From NCBI GenBank assembly GCA_003222235.1, contig QHVD01000359.1, positions 1 through 5,937 of the forward strand: a stretch of 5,937 nt of DNA. The letters are read 5' to 3'. Every line of letters begins with the position of its first letter. The stretch's first letter is position 1. Of this stretch, positions 1 to 5,937 are shown piece by piece. The notes beneath the pieces were generated by a model. The model made no database searches, was not told the DNA's origin, and saw nothing but the letters and a program-made list of their open reading frames with translations. The DNA is from Gemmatimonadota bacterium. Its GTDB lineage: Bacteria > Gemmatimonadota > Gemmatimonadetes > Gemmatimonadales > GWC2-71-9. The position numbers were made by a program, and so were the translations under genes.

Positions 1-396
1 CTGGCGGCCAGCACCAAGCAGTGCACCATTGCGATGTGGCACGAGCCGCTCTTCAGCTCCGGCCCCAAGGGCGGCACGCCGGGGCCCCTGGCGCTGTTCC
101 AGGCGCTGTACGCCTATGGAGCGGAGATCGTCATGTCAGGCCACGAGCACAACTACCAGCGGTTTGCCCCGCAGCGCCCGGACGGAATCGCGGACCCCGC
201 GTTCGGAATCCGGGAGTTCATAGTCGGCACCGGCGGGGAGTCGCACGACGGTGTCCACAGCCTGGCGACAACCGAGGCGCAAGGTAGCGGATTTTACGGC
301 GTCCTCAAGCTCACGCTGCAGCCGGGGGGCTACACCTGGCAGTTCATCCCGCAGGCGGGAAAGAGCTTCACGGATCAGGGGAGCGGGACGTGTCAC
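1..396 (+). repeat. Tandem-duplicated phosphoesterase module, copy A (C-terminal half visible, catalytic motifs intact)
   Basis: The encoded stretch from LAASTKQC to SGTCH aligns along its length with the stretch from LANSTKLC to GTGSCH at 1345-1749. Blocks such as GYTWQFIP and TPQ/APQ.PDG are shared and only small gaps are needed. This is a protein-level duplication; the DNA has diverged too far to be a recent repeat. The copy keeps WHEP at 37-48 and GHEHNY at 139-156. Confidence 0.8.
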
Positions 397-1752
397 GCCG
401 CGCCGCCGCCCCGCGCCAATCCGGCCGGCCCGTACACGGGCGACGGGAGCGTCCAGTTCGACGGCAGCGCATCCTCCAGTCCCCAGGGCAATATGCCGCT
501 CACATACTCGTGGGACTTCGGCGACGGCACGACGGGCTCGGGCGCCACGCCGGTTCACACGTACGACGCGTACAACGCCTATACTGTGTCGCTCGTGGTC
601 ACCGACTCCAAGGGCAATCAAAGCCCCCCGGCGACCGCCACGGCGACCAGCGGGAACCAGCCCCCGGCGGTGAACGCGGGGCACGACTGGATCATCCCGC
701 CGGGCGGGACGGTGAATCTGTCGGCCACGTTCACTGACAACTCGTTGGACAACCCCTGGAACTACACGATCACCTGGGGCGACGGATCGCCTGCCGACAA
801 CGGAACGACGTCGGCGAGCCCGATCACCTTCAGCCACGCTTATCAGGGCCAGGGGCAGTACCCGCTGCAGGTCAGCGTCACCGATATTCATGGCCTCACG
901 GGCTCTGCCACGGCCACCGTCAACGTGTCCGACCCAACGGCAGCGCAAGTGATGGTGGGCGCGGGGGACATCGCGCGCTGCGACCGTCCCTCCGACTCGG
1001 TCACCGCCCGGATCATAGACACCATCCCCGGTACCGTGTTCACGCTCGGCAACGCCACGATGGGCACCTCGTCGTCCCCGCCCGACTTCATCGGTTGCTA
1101 CGACCAGTCGCCGCATTGGGGACGGTTCAAGGCACGCACCCGGCCCGCTCCCGGGAACGCTGAAGCCTGGTCACCCGGCTTGTCCACGTACTACCGTTAT
1201 TGGGGCGCCGCTGCGGGCGATAGCGGGAAGGGCTACTACAGCTACGACCTCGGCGCCTGGCACATCGTCGTGCTGAACAGCACCGGTGCTGATGGCGTCG
1301 GGATAGGCGCCGGGTCCCCCCAAGAGACGTGGCTCAAGACCGACCTGGCCAACAGCACCAAGCTGTGCACACTGGCCATTTGGAACATCCCGCGCTACAA
1401 CTCGGCCGCGGGGACGCCGCCCGTGTATGACCCGGTCAAGCCGTTCTGGAACGATCTCTACGCTGCGGGAGCTGAGATCGTGCTCAACGCATTCGACGAA
1501 GTGTACGAGCGCTTCACGCCGCAGACCCCCGACGGCGTGGCCGATCCGGACCACGGCATCCGTCAGTTCACTGTGGGCACGGGCGGAATGGGGACGAACA
1601 CGGTCTTTGCGCGGCAGGCGAACAGCGAGGTATTCTCGAGCCAGGGCTACGGCGTCATCAAGCTGACGCTCCTCGAGACCGGATACACCTGGCAGTTCAT
1701 TCCGGCGGGCAGCAACACCTTCACCGACAGCGGCACGGGGAGCTGCCACTGA
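1..1752 (+). CDS. Secreted purple-acid-phosphatase-like metallophosphoesterase with PKD domains and a degenerate second phosphoesterase domain (5' partial)
   Basis: The frame is open from base 1, so the N-terminus, signal peptide and first half of the first catalytic domain lie outside the window; 583 residues are visible. Numbering from base 1, residues 1-132 end a calcineurin-like phosphoesterase domain with intact metal/active-site motifs WHEP (13-16) and GHEHNY (47-52). Two PKD/Ig-like domains follow: about 137-217, with the classic WDFGDG (171-176), and about 220-311, with WGDG (259-262). Residues about 315-583 form a second phosphoesterase domain closely resembling the first in framework (shared AGAEIV, PDG.ADP, VGTGG, GYTWQFIP, C-terminal CH). 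Its motifs read GD (322-323, kept), GNA for GDN (350-352), GNAE for GNHD (385-388), WNIP for WHEP (461-464) and AFDE for GHEH (497-500). It is therefore probably non-catalytic. The family hydrolyses phosphomonoesters or diesters, usually outside the cytoplasm; the substrate here is unknown. The stop overlaps the next gene, suggesting co-expression with glycan export genes. Confidence 0.88.
   Translation: MAASTKQCTIAMWHEPLFSSGPKGGTPGPLALFQALYAYGAEIVMSGHEHNYQRFAPQRPDGIADPAFGIREFIVGTGGESHDGVHSLATTEAQGSGFYGVLKLTLQPGGYTWQFIPQAGKSFTDQGSGTCHAAPPPRANPAGPYTGDGSVQFDGSASSSPQGNMPLTYSWDFGDGTTGSGATPVHTYDAYNAYTVSLVVTDSKGNQSPPATATATSGNQPPAVNAGHDWIIPPGGTVNLSATFTDNSLDNPWNYTITWGDGSPADNGTTSASPITFSHAYQGQGQYPLQVSVTDIHGLTGSATATVNVSDPTAAQVMVGAGDIARCDRPSDSVTARIIDTIPGTVFTLGNATMGTSSSPPDFIGCYDQSPHWGRFKARTRPAPGNAEAWSPGLSTYYRYWGAAAGDSGKGYYSYDLGAWHIVVLNSTGADGVGIGAGSPQETWLKTDLANSTKLCTLAIWNIPRYNSAAGTPPVYDPVKPFWNDLYAAGAEIVLNAFDEVYERFTPQTPDGVADPDHGIRQFTVGTGGMGTNTVFARQANSEVFSSQGYGVIKLTLLETGYTWQFIPAGSNTFTDSGTGSCH
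943..1749 (+). repeat. Tandem-duplicated phosphoesterase module, copy B (whole domain, metal-binding motifs lost)
   Basis: This is a full phosphoesterase-like domain inside the first gene; its last 405 bases match copy A. The domain opens with GAGDIARC (958-981). The later ligand motifs are substituted: GNATM at 1048-1062, GNAEA at 1153-1167, WNIP at 1381-1392, and NAFDEVY at 1486-1506 in place of GHEHNY. Hydrophobic core and C-terminal blocks are conserved, pointing to a retained fold without catalysis rather than a decaying gene. No stop or frameshift interrupts it. Confidence 0.8.
1737..1742 (+). promoter_or_regulatory. Likely ribosome binding site for the flippase fusion gene
   Basis: GGGGAG lies six bases before a CTG codon at 1749 that overlaps the preceding TGA stop. 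It is the best-placed purine-rich site for an upstream start of the flippase gene. A caveat is that these bases also encode Gly-Ser in a conserved C-terminus of the phosphatase, so the match could be incidental. Confidence 0.45.
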
Positions 1753-4715
1753 ACGCGCAGCGCAGGGCGGCGGCCACGCCGCCCAGCGGCCTTCCGGGTC
1801 TGACGCACCGGACCCTCGCCGGTCTAGTTTGGACCGGCGGGGGGAAGGCCGTGTACGGCGCCCTTCGCCTGGTGGTCCTCTTCCTCCTGGCGCGCCTCCT
1901 CTCCCCTGCGAATTTCGGGGTGGTCGGCGCAGCCACGGTTGTGATGGGGTTCTCCGCCATCTTTTCGCAGCTCGGCATGGCGCCGGCGATCGTGCAGCGG
2001 CCCGTGCTCGAGCCGCGGCACGAGCAGGCGGCGTTCTCCGCGTCCGTCGGCTTTGGCCTGCTCCTGGGGGCAATGCTGTGGCTCCTCGCCCCCGAGATCG
2101 CCGCGTTCTTCCGCATCCCTGCCGTCCAGCCCGTCCTCCGCACATTCGCCTGGACGTTCCCGCTGGCCGGGTTCGCCATCGTGGCGGAGGCCGTGATGCA
2201 GCGGGAGCTTCGGTTCCGGTGGCTGGCAACGGTCGAGGTGGCGAGCTTTGTCGTGGGCTACGGAGTCGTCGGCGTCACGATGGCACTGCTTGGATTCGGG
2301 GTGTGGGCGCTGGTGGCGGCGGAGATGTCGAAGGTGGGACTGTACACGGCGACCCTGATGGTCGTGCGCCCGCCGAGCTTCACCTTGCGGCCAGATCGCA
2401 GGGCGTTCGCCGAGCTCATGTACTACGGCAGCGGCTTCACCGTTTCGAAGATCGCCAATTATCTGGCGCTCCAACTCGACAACCTCATCGTGGGCCGCTG
2501 GCTCGGGGTGGTGGCGCTGGGGTTCTACGGACGCGCCTATGAGCTGATGGCCGCGGCCCCGACTCTCTTGGGCGAGCCCGTGGACAAAGTGCTCTTCCCT
2601 GCCATGGCTTCGCGGCAAGGCGACATGCGGTCCATGGCGTCCGCCTATCGCCGCGGTGTGGCGATGATTACGCTCATCACGCTGCCCTTGAGCGCGTTCT
2701 TCCTCGTGCTGGCCCCCGACGCGATCCCGGCCCTCCTGGGCGGTAAGTGGGGGCCCGTCATCGTTCCCTTCCAGGTCCTGACGCTCGGCATCTTCTTGCG
2801 CACCAGCTACCGCATCAGCGACGTCGTGACGCGCGCGACGGGGGCGGTGTATCGCCGGGCCTGGCGGCAGGCCATCTACATGCTGTGCGTGGTCGCCGGC
2901 GCCTGGTGGGGGCGGCAGTGGGGGATCACCGGAGTGGCCGTCGGCGTGCTCGGTGCCCTGATGGTGAACTACCTGTTGATGGCCGACCTAGGGGTGCGCC
3001 TCGCCCACCTCAGCTGGCGCGAGTTCTGGGGCGCGCACGTAAACGCCCTCTTCTCAGCGGTGGTCACGGGCGCGCTGGTAGGGAGCTTGGCGGCGCTGCT
3101 CCGCGCCCGCGGCCTGCCCCACCTCGCCGTGCTGGTCACGGCGGGGGTGCTGGGATTCGGCGGCATGTTGCTGCTGGTGCGGGCCGCTCCGAAGGCATTC
3201 CTCGGGGCCGACGGACTCTGGATGCTCCGGCAAGTCCGTAAGGTGGTTTCCGGCTTCCGCACTTCCAGGACTGCGGCGCGTCCGGCCCCGGCGGCGCCGC
3301 CGGCCGAGCCACTGGCCCTCGTGCGGCAGCTCGGTGAAGCGCTGCATCGCGAGGGCGTCCGCTACTGTCAGTGGAAGGGACATTGGAAGTGGCATCGTTG
3401 GGCGACCGGCGCCGGCGACATCGACCTTTTGGTGGATCGGGCCGATACAAAGCGGTTTGCCGGTGTGCTCCGGCAGCTGGGGTTCGTCCCGGCGTTCGCA
3501 CCGCGGCACCAGCGGCTCGCAGGCATCCAGAGCTACTTCGGGCTCGACCGTGGCACGGGAAAGCTCGTGCATGTGCACGCTCACGAGCGACTGCTCGTGG
3601 GGCGGGCGTGGTCGGCCGCCTATCCCATGCCGGTGGAAGGGCCGTTCCTGGGCTCAGCCAGCCAGAATTCCGTCTTCCGTACGCCTGCGCCGGAGTTCGA
3701 GCTCATCGGACTCGTGATCCGGATGGTCGAGCGATATAGGGTCACCACCGCCCTGCGTCTCCGTCAACCGGTGTGGGTCGAGCGGATGCGGCAGGAATTG
3801 TCGGACGTCGAGGCGCGCGTCGATCAGGAGAAGCTGGCACGCGCTCTGCAGCAGGTGCCGTTTCTGGACGCCCGGTTCTTCGAGAGGTGCCGGCAATCCT
3901 TGCGGCCCCACTATCCGCGCTGGAAGCGGGTGCTGTTGCGGCGGCAGTTGGTGAGCCGGTTGGCGGCGCAGGCAGCGCAGCCATCGCTGTCGCGCGCCGT
4001 CGAGGCCCTGATGCGTCGGGCCGACGCGTTGGGAGGTCACCTGCTCGGAAACGGCAATGGGAAGCGCATCGCCCAGGGCGGGACGTTCATTGCCGTGGAT
4101 GGCGCGGACGGCGCAGGCAAGTCGACCACGGTTCAGGCGCTGACGGCGTGGCTCTCCCCCGAGTTCCAGTGCCGCTCGTTTCATTTCGGCCGGCCGCGGC
4201 GGCGGCTGCTGACGCTCGCGGTGGGCGCCGTGCTGTTGTGCAAGAGGCGCTGGGACCGACAGTTCGGTGGCTCGCGAGCGCCGTGGCGGAACGAAGTCGA
4301 CTCCGGTAGGTCGCCGGGGGCCCTCGAGCTGCTGCGTTTCATCTGTACCGCGCGCGATCGTTACTTGCTGGCGCTCAAGGCGAAACGCCTCGCGGAGAGT
4401 GGGGCGGTGGTACTGTGCGAGCGGTACCCGACCGCCACGAGCCTCGCGGGACCGAGCATCCAGCAGCTCAAATATCCCATGCCGCGTGGCCGCGTGGGCC
4501 GGTGGCTCGTGACCACCGAGTGCCGCTACTACGACCGGATGCCGCGGCCCGACCTGGTCACGGTCCTGGTCGTCGAGCCCGCCCTGGCGGTGCAACGCAA
4601 GGAGAACGAACCGGCTGAGTATGTCCGGCGTCGCGCGGAGCTCGTGCAGGCCACGAGCTGGAGCGGGAGTGGCGCGCAAATGGTGGACGCGAACCGCACC
4701 TTGTCGAGGTCGTGA
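1749..4715 (+). CDS. Wzx-type polysaccharide flippase fused to an NTP_transf_5-like nucleotidyltransferase and a thymidylate-kinase-like domain
   Basis: One uninterrupted frame of 988 residues from the chosen start. Residues about 1-504 are a multi-pass membrane protein of the MOP/Wzx flippase superfamily, with the typical N-terminal LARLLSPANFGVVG block; such proteins move lipid-linked glycan units across the inner membrane. An Ala/Pro-rich linker (about 505-522) leads to a nucleotidyltransferase-fold domain with YCQWKG and GDIDLLVD, whose likely metal-binding Asp residues are 557 and 559. A helical region (about 640-775) follows. The P-loop domain has Walker A GADGAGKST (785-793), a CERYP motif equivalent to the thymidylate kinase DRY motif (891-893) and a basic/acidic lid-like stretch after LVVEPALAVQRK. 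The substrate of the NTase-kinase part is unknown. Start: the first ATG/GTG/TTG is GTG 1851, but it would cut into the first membrane helix, because the upstream codons (LAGLVWTGGGKA) look like family sequence. CTG 1749 was chosen for its RBS and CTGA overlap; CTG 1800 is an alternative. The kinase C-terminus looks truncated. The flippase call is strong; the start is uncertain. Confidence 0.85.
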   Translation: MNAQRRAAATPPSGLPGLTHRTLAGLVWTGGGKAVYGALRLVVLFLLARLLSPANFGVVGAATVVMGFSAIFSQLGMAPAIVQRPVLEPRHEQAAFSASVGFGLLLGAMLWLLAPEIAAFFRIPAVQPVLRTFAWTFPLAGFAIVAEAVMQRELRFRWLATVEVASFVVGYGVVGVTMALLGFGVWALVAAEMSKVGLYTATLMVVRPPSFTLRPDRRAFAELMYYGSGFTVSKIANYLALQLDNLIVGRWLGVVALGFYGRAYELMAAAPTLLGEPVDKVLFPAMASRQGDMRSMASAYRRGVAMITLITLPLSAFFLVLAPDAIPALLGGKWGPVIVPFQVLTLGIFLRTSYRISDVVTRATGAVYRRAWRQAIYMLCVVAGAWWGRQWGITGVAVGVLGALMVNYLLMADLGVRLAHLSWREFWGAHVNALFSAVVTGALVGSLAALLRARGLPHLAVLVTAGVLGFGGMLLLVRAAPKAFLGADGLWMLRQVRKVVSGFRTSRTAARPAPAAPPAEPLALVRQLGEALHREGVRYCQWKGHWKWHRWATGAGDIDLLVDRADTKRFAGVLRQLGFVPAFAPRHQRLAGIQSYFGLDRGTGKLVHVHAHERLLVGRAWSAAYPMPVEGPFLGSASQNSVFRTPAPEFELIGLVIRMVERYRVTTALRLRQPVWVERMRQELSDVEARVDQEKLARALQQVPFLDARFFERCRQSLRPHYPRWKRVLLRRQLVSRLAAQAAQPSLSRAVEALMRRADALGGHLLGNGNGKRIAQGGTFIAVDGADGAGKSTTVQALTAWLSPEFQCRSFHFGRPRRRLLTLAVGAVLLCKRRWDRQFGGSRAPWRNEVDSGRSPGALELLRFICTARDRYLLALKAKRLAESGAVVLCERYPTATSLAGPSIQQLKYPMPRGRVGRWLVTTECRYYDRMPRPDLVTVLVVEPALAVQRKENEPAEYVRRRAELVQATSWSGSGAQMVDANRTLSRS
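1765..1784 (+). other. GC-only inverted repeat near the start of the flippase gene
   Basis: GGGCGGC (1765-1771) and GCCGCCC (1778-1784) are perfect complements separated by six bases. They could form a strong RNA hairpin just after the CTG start and before the alternative starts at 1800 and 1851. No T-run follows, so it is not an intrinsic terminator. It might slow or modulate translation initiation, but chance is possible in such GC-rich DNA. Confidence 0.4.
3261..3317 (+). other. Ala/Pro-rich interdomain linker joining flippase and nucleotidyltransferase parts
   Basis: After the last flippase helix and a basic stretch (QVRKVVSGFR) the frame encodes a low-complexity run rich in Ala, Pro and Arg, then the NTase domain starts with LVRQLGEAL. 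There is no stop and no ribosome site before the possible internal starts ATG 3222 and GTG 3321. This is what a genuine cytoplasmic tether between two folded modules looks like. Confidence 0.6.
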
Positions 4716-5437
4716 GCGATCTCAAGTATCTGATCTGGTCGGCGCTGCGCGGAACGAGCCTCCCGCAGGTCGCAACCCACCCTGTCATCGTTGAGCTGGT
4801 CGGGCCGGCCGGCGCGGGCAAGAGCGCCGTCGCCGACGTGCTCCGGGGCCGTGAGCACGTGCTGCGGGTGAGCATCTGGGGCCTGCAGCTGCGGTTTGTG
4901 TCCTGGAGCGCCGTGACGCTGCTACCCACGTTCCTGGCCCTGTGCCTCGGCACCCACAGCGTCCCCTGGGAGGAGATGAAGCAGATGATCCGCCTCGGGG
5001 CCCTGCGGCGGTTCCTGGCGCGGGCGGCGACACCGCGCCAGCGTCTCATCGTGCTCGACGAAGGACCCGTGTTTGCGCTGAGCTGGCTTCAGGTCTTCGG
5101 CGGCGAGCGCCTCGCAGGCAGCGCGGCCTACCAGCGCTGGGTGCGGCGCACGCTCGCCGCCTGGGCCGGCGTGCTCGATGTGATCGTGCGACTCGACGCC
5201 CCGGATCCCGTCCTGGCACAGCGCATTCGCTCCCGCGAGAAGCCTCACATGGTCAAGCACCTGAGCGACCAGGAGATCGCTGCGTTCGCGGCGCGCTTCC
5301 GGGCCGCGTTCGCCGCGGTGATTGCGGCCGTGACGAGCCTCAACGGCACGCAGCAACTCACCGTGTCCGCCGAGCTGGCGCACCCCGAAGACCTGGCGGC
5401 TCGGGTGCTCCAGGGCCTCGCGACACTGCCCACATGA
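4712..5437 (+). CDS. P-loop kinase-like NTPase of a surface-glycan cluster
   Basis: 241 residues from GTG 4712, which overlaps the preceding stop (GTGA). The protein has Walker A GPAGAGKS (31-38), a Walker B-like strand LIVLDEGP with acidic residues 116-117, a late strand VLDVIVRLDAP and an arginine-rich lid-like segment RIRSREK (171-177). This is the order seen in adenylate/thymidylate-kinase-like small-molecule kinases. No membrane segment is evident, so it should be cytosolic. The sequence is unlike the kinase domain of the preceding fusion, so it is a second, distinct kinase and not a copy. The substrate cannot be read from the sequence; a sugar, nucleotide or lipid-linked intermediate of the glycan pathway is inferred from context only. 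A GAGG stands just two bases before the GTG, which is too close for a normal RBS, so initiation probably depends on coupling. The first residues (SDLKYLIWSAL) may instead be the displaced last helix of the previous kinase domain. No other ATG/GTG/TTG lies between 4712 and the P-loop. Confidence 0.75.
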   Translation: MSDLKYLIWSALRGTSLPQVATHPVIVELVGPAGAGKSAVADVLRGREHVLRVSIWGLQLRFVSWSAVTLLPTFLALCLGTHSVPWEEMKQMIRLGALRRFLARAATPRQRLIVLDEGPVFALSWLQVFGGERLAGSAAYQRWVRRTLAAWAGVLDVIVRLDAPDPVLAQRIRSREKPHMVKHLSDQEIAAFAARFRAAFAAVIAAVTSLNGTQQLTVSAELAHPEDLAARVLQGLATLPT

Positions 5438-5937
5438 GCATGACGAAGCGTCGCTCCGAGCCGCAGGCGCCCCCGGCCGCCCCACGCGTGCACCGGGTGA
5501 TCCGGTGGGCGTTTTACGTGTTCATCCTCTCCCTGCCGTTCGAGTATCCGAATCGGAGCTTCCCCGTAGAGACCACCACCATCACGTGCGCCTTGTTCCT
5601 GCTCGCCGTGTTGTACCAACCGCGCGTCTGCTTCCGACGGTTCCCGGGGGCAGCCGCGTGGTTTGTGGGCTTCCTCTACGCGTTTCTGGTCTCGTTCGTC
5701 GTGAACGGGGGCCAGTACGAGGATGAAGTGCAGAAGTTTTTCCTGCTCATGCTGCAGCTGCTGATGCTGCTCTGGGCCGGGTACAACGTGCTGCGTGACA
5801 AGGAGGTTTTCAGCAAGGCCCCGGTCATGCTGGCGGTGGCTTGCACGGTCCGCGCGGCGTTGCAGGTGCTCAACATTGGCACCAGCCATGTCGCGGAATG
5901 GGTTGGGGGCGAACGTGTCTCCATGCTGGGACAAAAC
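5434..5937 (+). CDS. O-antigen ligase/polymerase-like membrane protein (Wzy/WaaL family), 3' partial
   Basis: The frame is open to the window end, with 168 residues visible. ATG 5434 overlaps the previous TGA (ATGA); ATG 5440, two codons on, is the alternative start. Neither has a clear ribosome site, consistent with translational coupling. A short basic, Pro/Ala-rich cytoplasmic tail (1-24) precedes about five hydrophobic segments: 25-36, 48-61, 74-90, 102-117 and 129-146. The SLPFE stretch after the first segment and the GERVSMLGQN end (159-168) resemble the O-antigen ligase/Wzy family, where an Arg and a Gly-x-x-Pro-Asn region are conserved; the expected Pro-Asn would fall just past the window. 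Full members usually have 10-12 membrane segments and a large periplasmic loop, so well over half the protein is missing. Known members polymerise or ligate lipid-linked glycan repeats on the periplasmic face, which suits a gene downstream of a flippase. Polymerase and ligase cannot be told apart from this part. Confidence 0.72.
   Translation, partial: MSMTKRRSEPQAPPAAPRVHRVIRWAFYVFILSLPFEYPNRSFPVETTTITCALFLLAVLYQPRVCFRRFPGAAAWFVGFLYAFLVSFVVNGGQYEDEVQKFFLLMLQLLMLLWAGYNVLRDKEVFSKAPVMLAVACTVRAALQVLNIGTSHVAEWVGGERVSMLGQN

Noticed and set aside
136..1116. Long minus-strand open frame opposite the phosphatase gene
   Set aside because: Its translation is Arg/Val/Gly-rich with no recognisable motif. 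It is the usual antisense shadow of a high-GC gene, and the + strand frame carries clear domain motifs.
1765..1784. Intrinsic terminator after the phosphatase gene
   Set aside because: The hairpin is strong but is followed by AGCGGCC, not a T-run, and lies within the likely coding start of the next gene.
1171..2229. Minus-strand open frame spanning the phosphatase-flippase junction
   Set aside because: Low-complexity Arg/Pro/Ala translation, crossing two well-supported + strand genes; no domain seen.
1824..2618. Minus-strand open frame opposite the flippase part
   Set aside because: His/Glu/Arg-rich translation typical of the complement of membrane protein codons; no motif or ribosome site.
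3222..3330. Separate start for the NTase-kinase part (ATG 3222 or GTG 3321)
   Set aside because: Neither has a purine-rich ribosome site at the right distance, the frame is unbroken, and ATG 3222 is within the flippase's last residues. A minor internal product cannot be excluded.
3654..4679. Minus-strand open frame opposite the NTase-kinase part
   Set aside because: The + strand has Walker A and NTase motifs in a continuous frame; the reverse translation is compositionally biased and featureless.
4692..4715. Programmed -1 ribosomal frameshift joining the two kinase parts
   Set aside because: No X XXY YYZ slippery heptamer is present in the correct frame and no obvious downstream stimulator was seen, so an indel or ordinary gene boundary is more likely.
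4080..4715. Housekeeping thymidylate kinase
   Set aside because: The P-loop and ERY motifs resemble thymidylate kinase, but the domain is fused to a flippase and NTase, diverges elsewhere and lacks the usual final helix. A dTMP-specific role is not supported.
5245..5934. Minus-strand open frame opposite the last gene
   Set aside because: The + strand frame shows regular membrane segments and O-antigen ligase-like motifs, and the reverse frame would also cross the 5434-5437 junction.

Overview
The window is high-GC, tightly packed DNA with everything on the + strand. It looks like the inside of an exopolysaccharide/O-antigen-type surface glycan cluster from a free-living high-GC bacterium. 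The mix of a secreted metallophosphatase with PKD domains and a Wzx/Wzy-type glycan assembly set would fit a Gemmatimonadota- or Acidobacteriota-like soil lineage. That is only an impression from gene content and base composition; no marker gene is present to fix the taxon.

Layout. (1) 1-1752: 3' part of a secreted purple-acid-phosphatase-like protein. It has the end of one phosphoesterase domain with intact metal-ligand motifs, two PKD/Ig-like domains, and a complete second phosphoesterase domain whose metal-binding motifs are almost all replaced. (2) 1749-4715: a very large in-frame fusion of a Wzx-type polysaccharide flippase, an NTP_transf_5-like nucleotidyltransferase domain and a thymidylate-kinase-like P-loop domain. 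Its start is unusual: the first ATG/GTG/TTG lies inside the first membrane segment, and a CTG with a good ribosome site overlaps the previous stop. (3) 4712-5437: a second, different P-loop kinase-like protein. (4) 5434 to the window end: the N-terminal part of an O-antigen ligase/polymerase-type membrane protein (Wzy/WaaL family).

All three junctions are four-base NTGA overlaps (CTGA, GTGA, ATGA), so the genes form one translationally coupled operon with no internal promoter or terminator visible. The likely joint role is export of lipid-linked repeat units (flippase) and their polymerisation or ligation (Wzy/WaaL). Two P-loop kinase-like domains and a nucleotidyltransferase-like domain of unknown substrate are physically or translationally tied to the flippase. 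The phosphatase is probably secreted and may act outside the cell.

The most notable points are the flippase-nucleotidyltransferase-kinase fusion, the pseudo-enzyme second half of the phosphatase, the apparent CTG start, and a possible one-base frameshift near 4698-4705 that may have split the kinase domain's last helix from its body. There is no gene-free stretch over 300 bases, and no RNA gene, mobile element or CRISPR array was seen.
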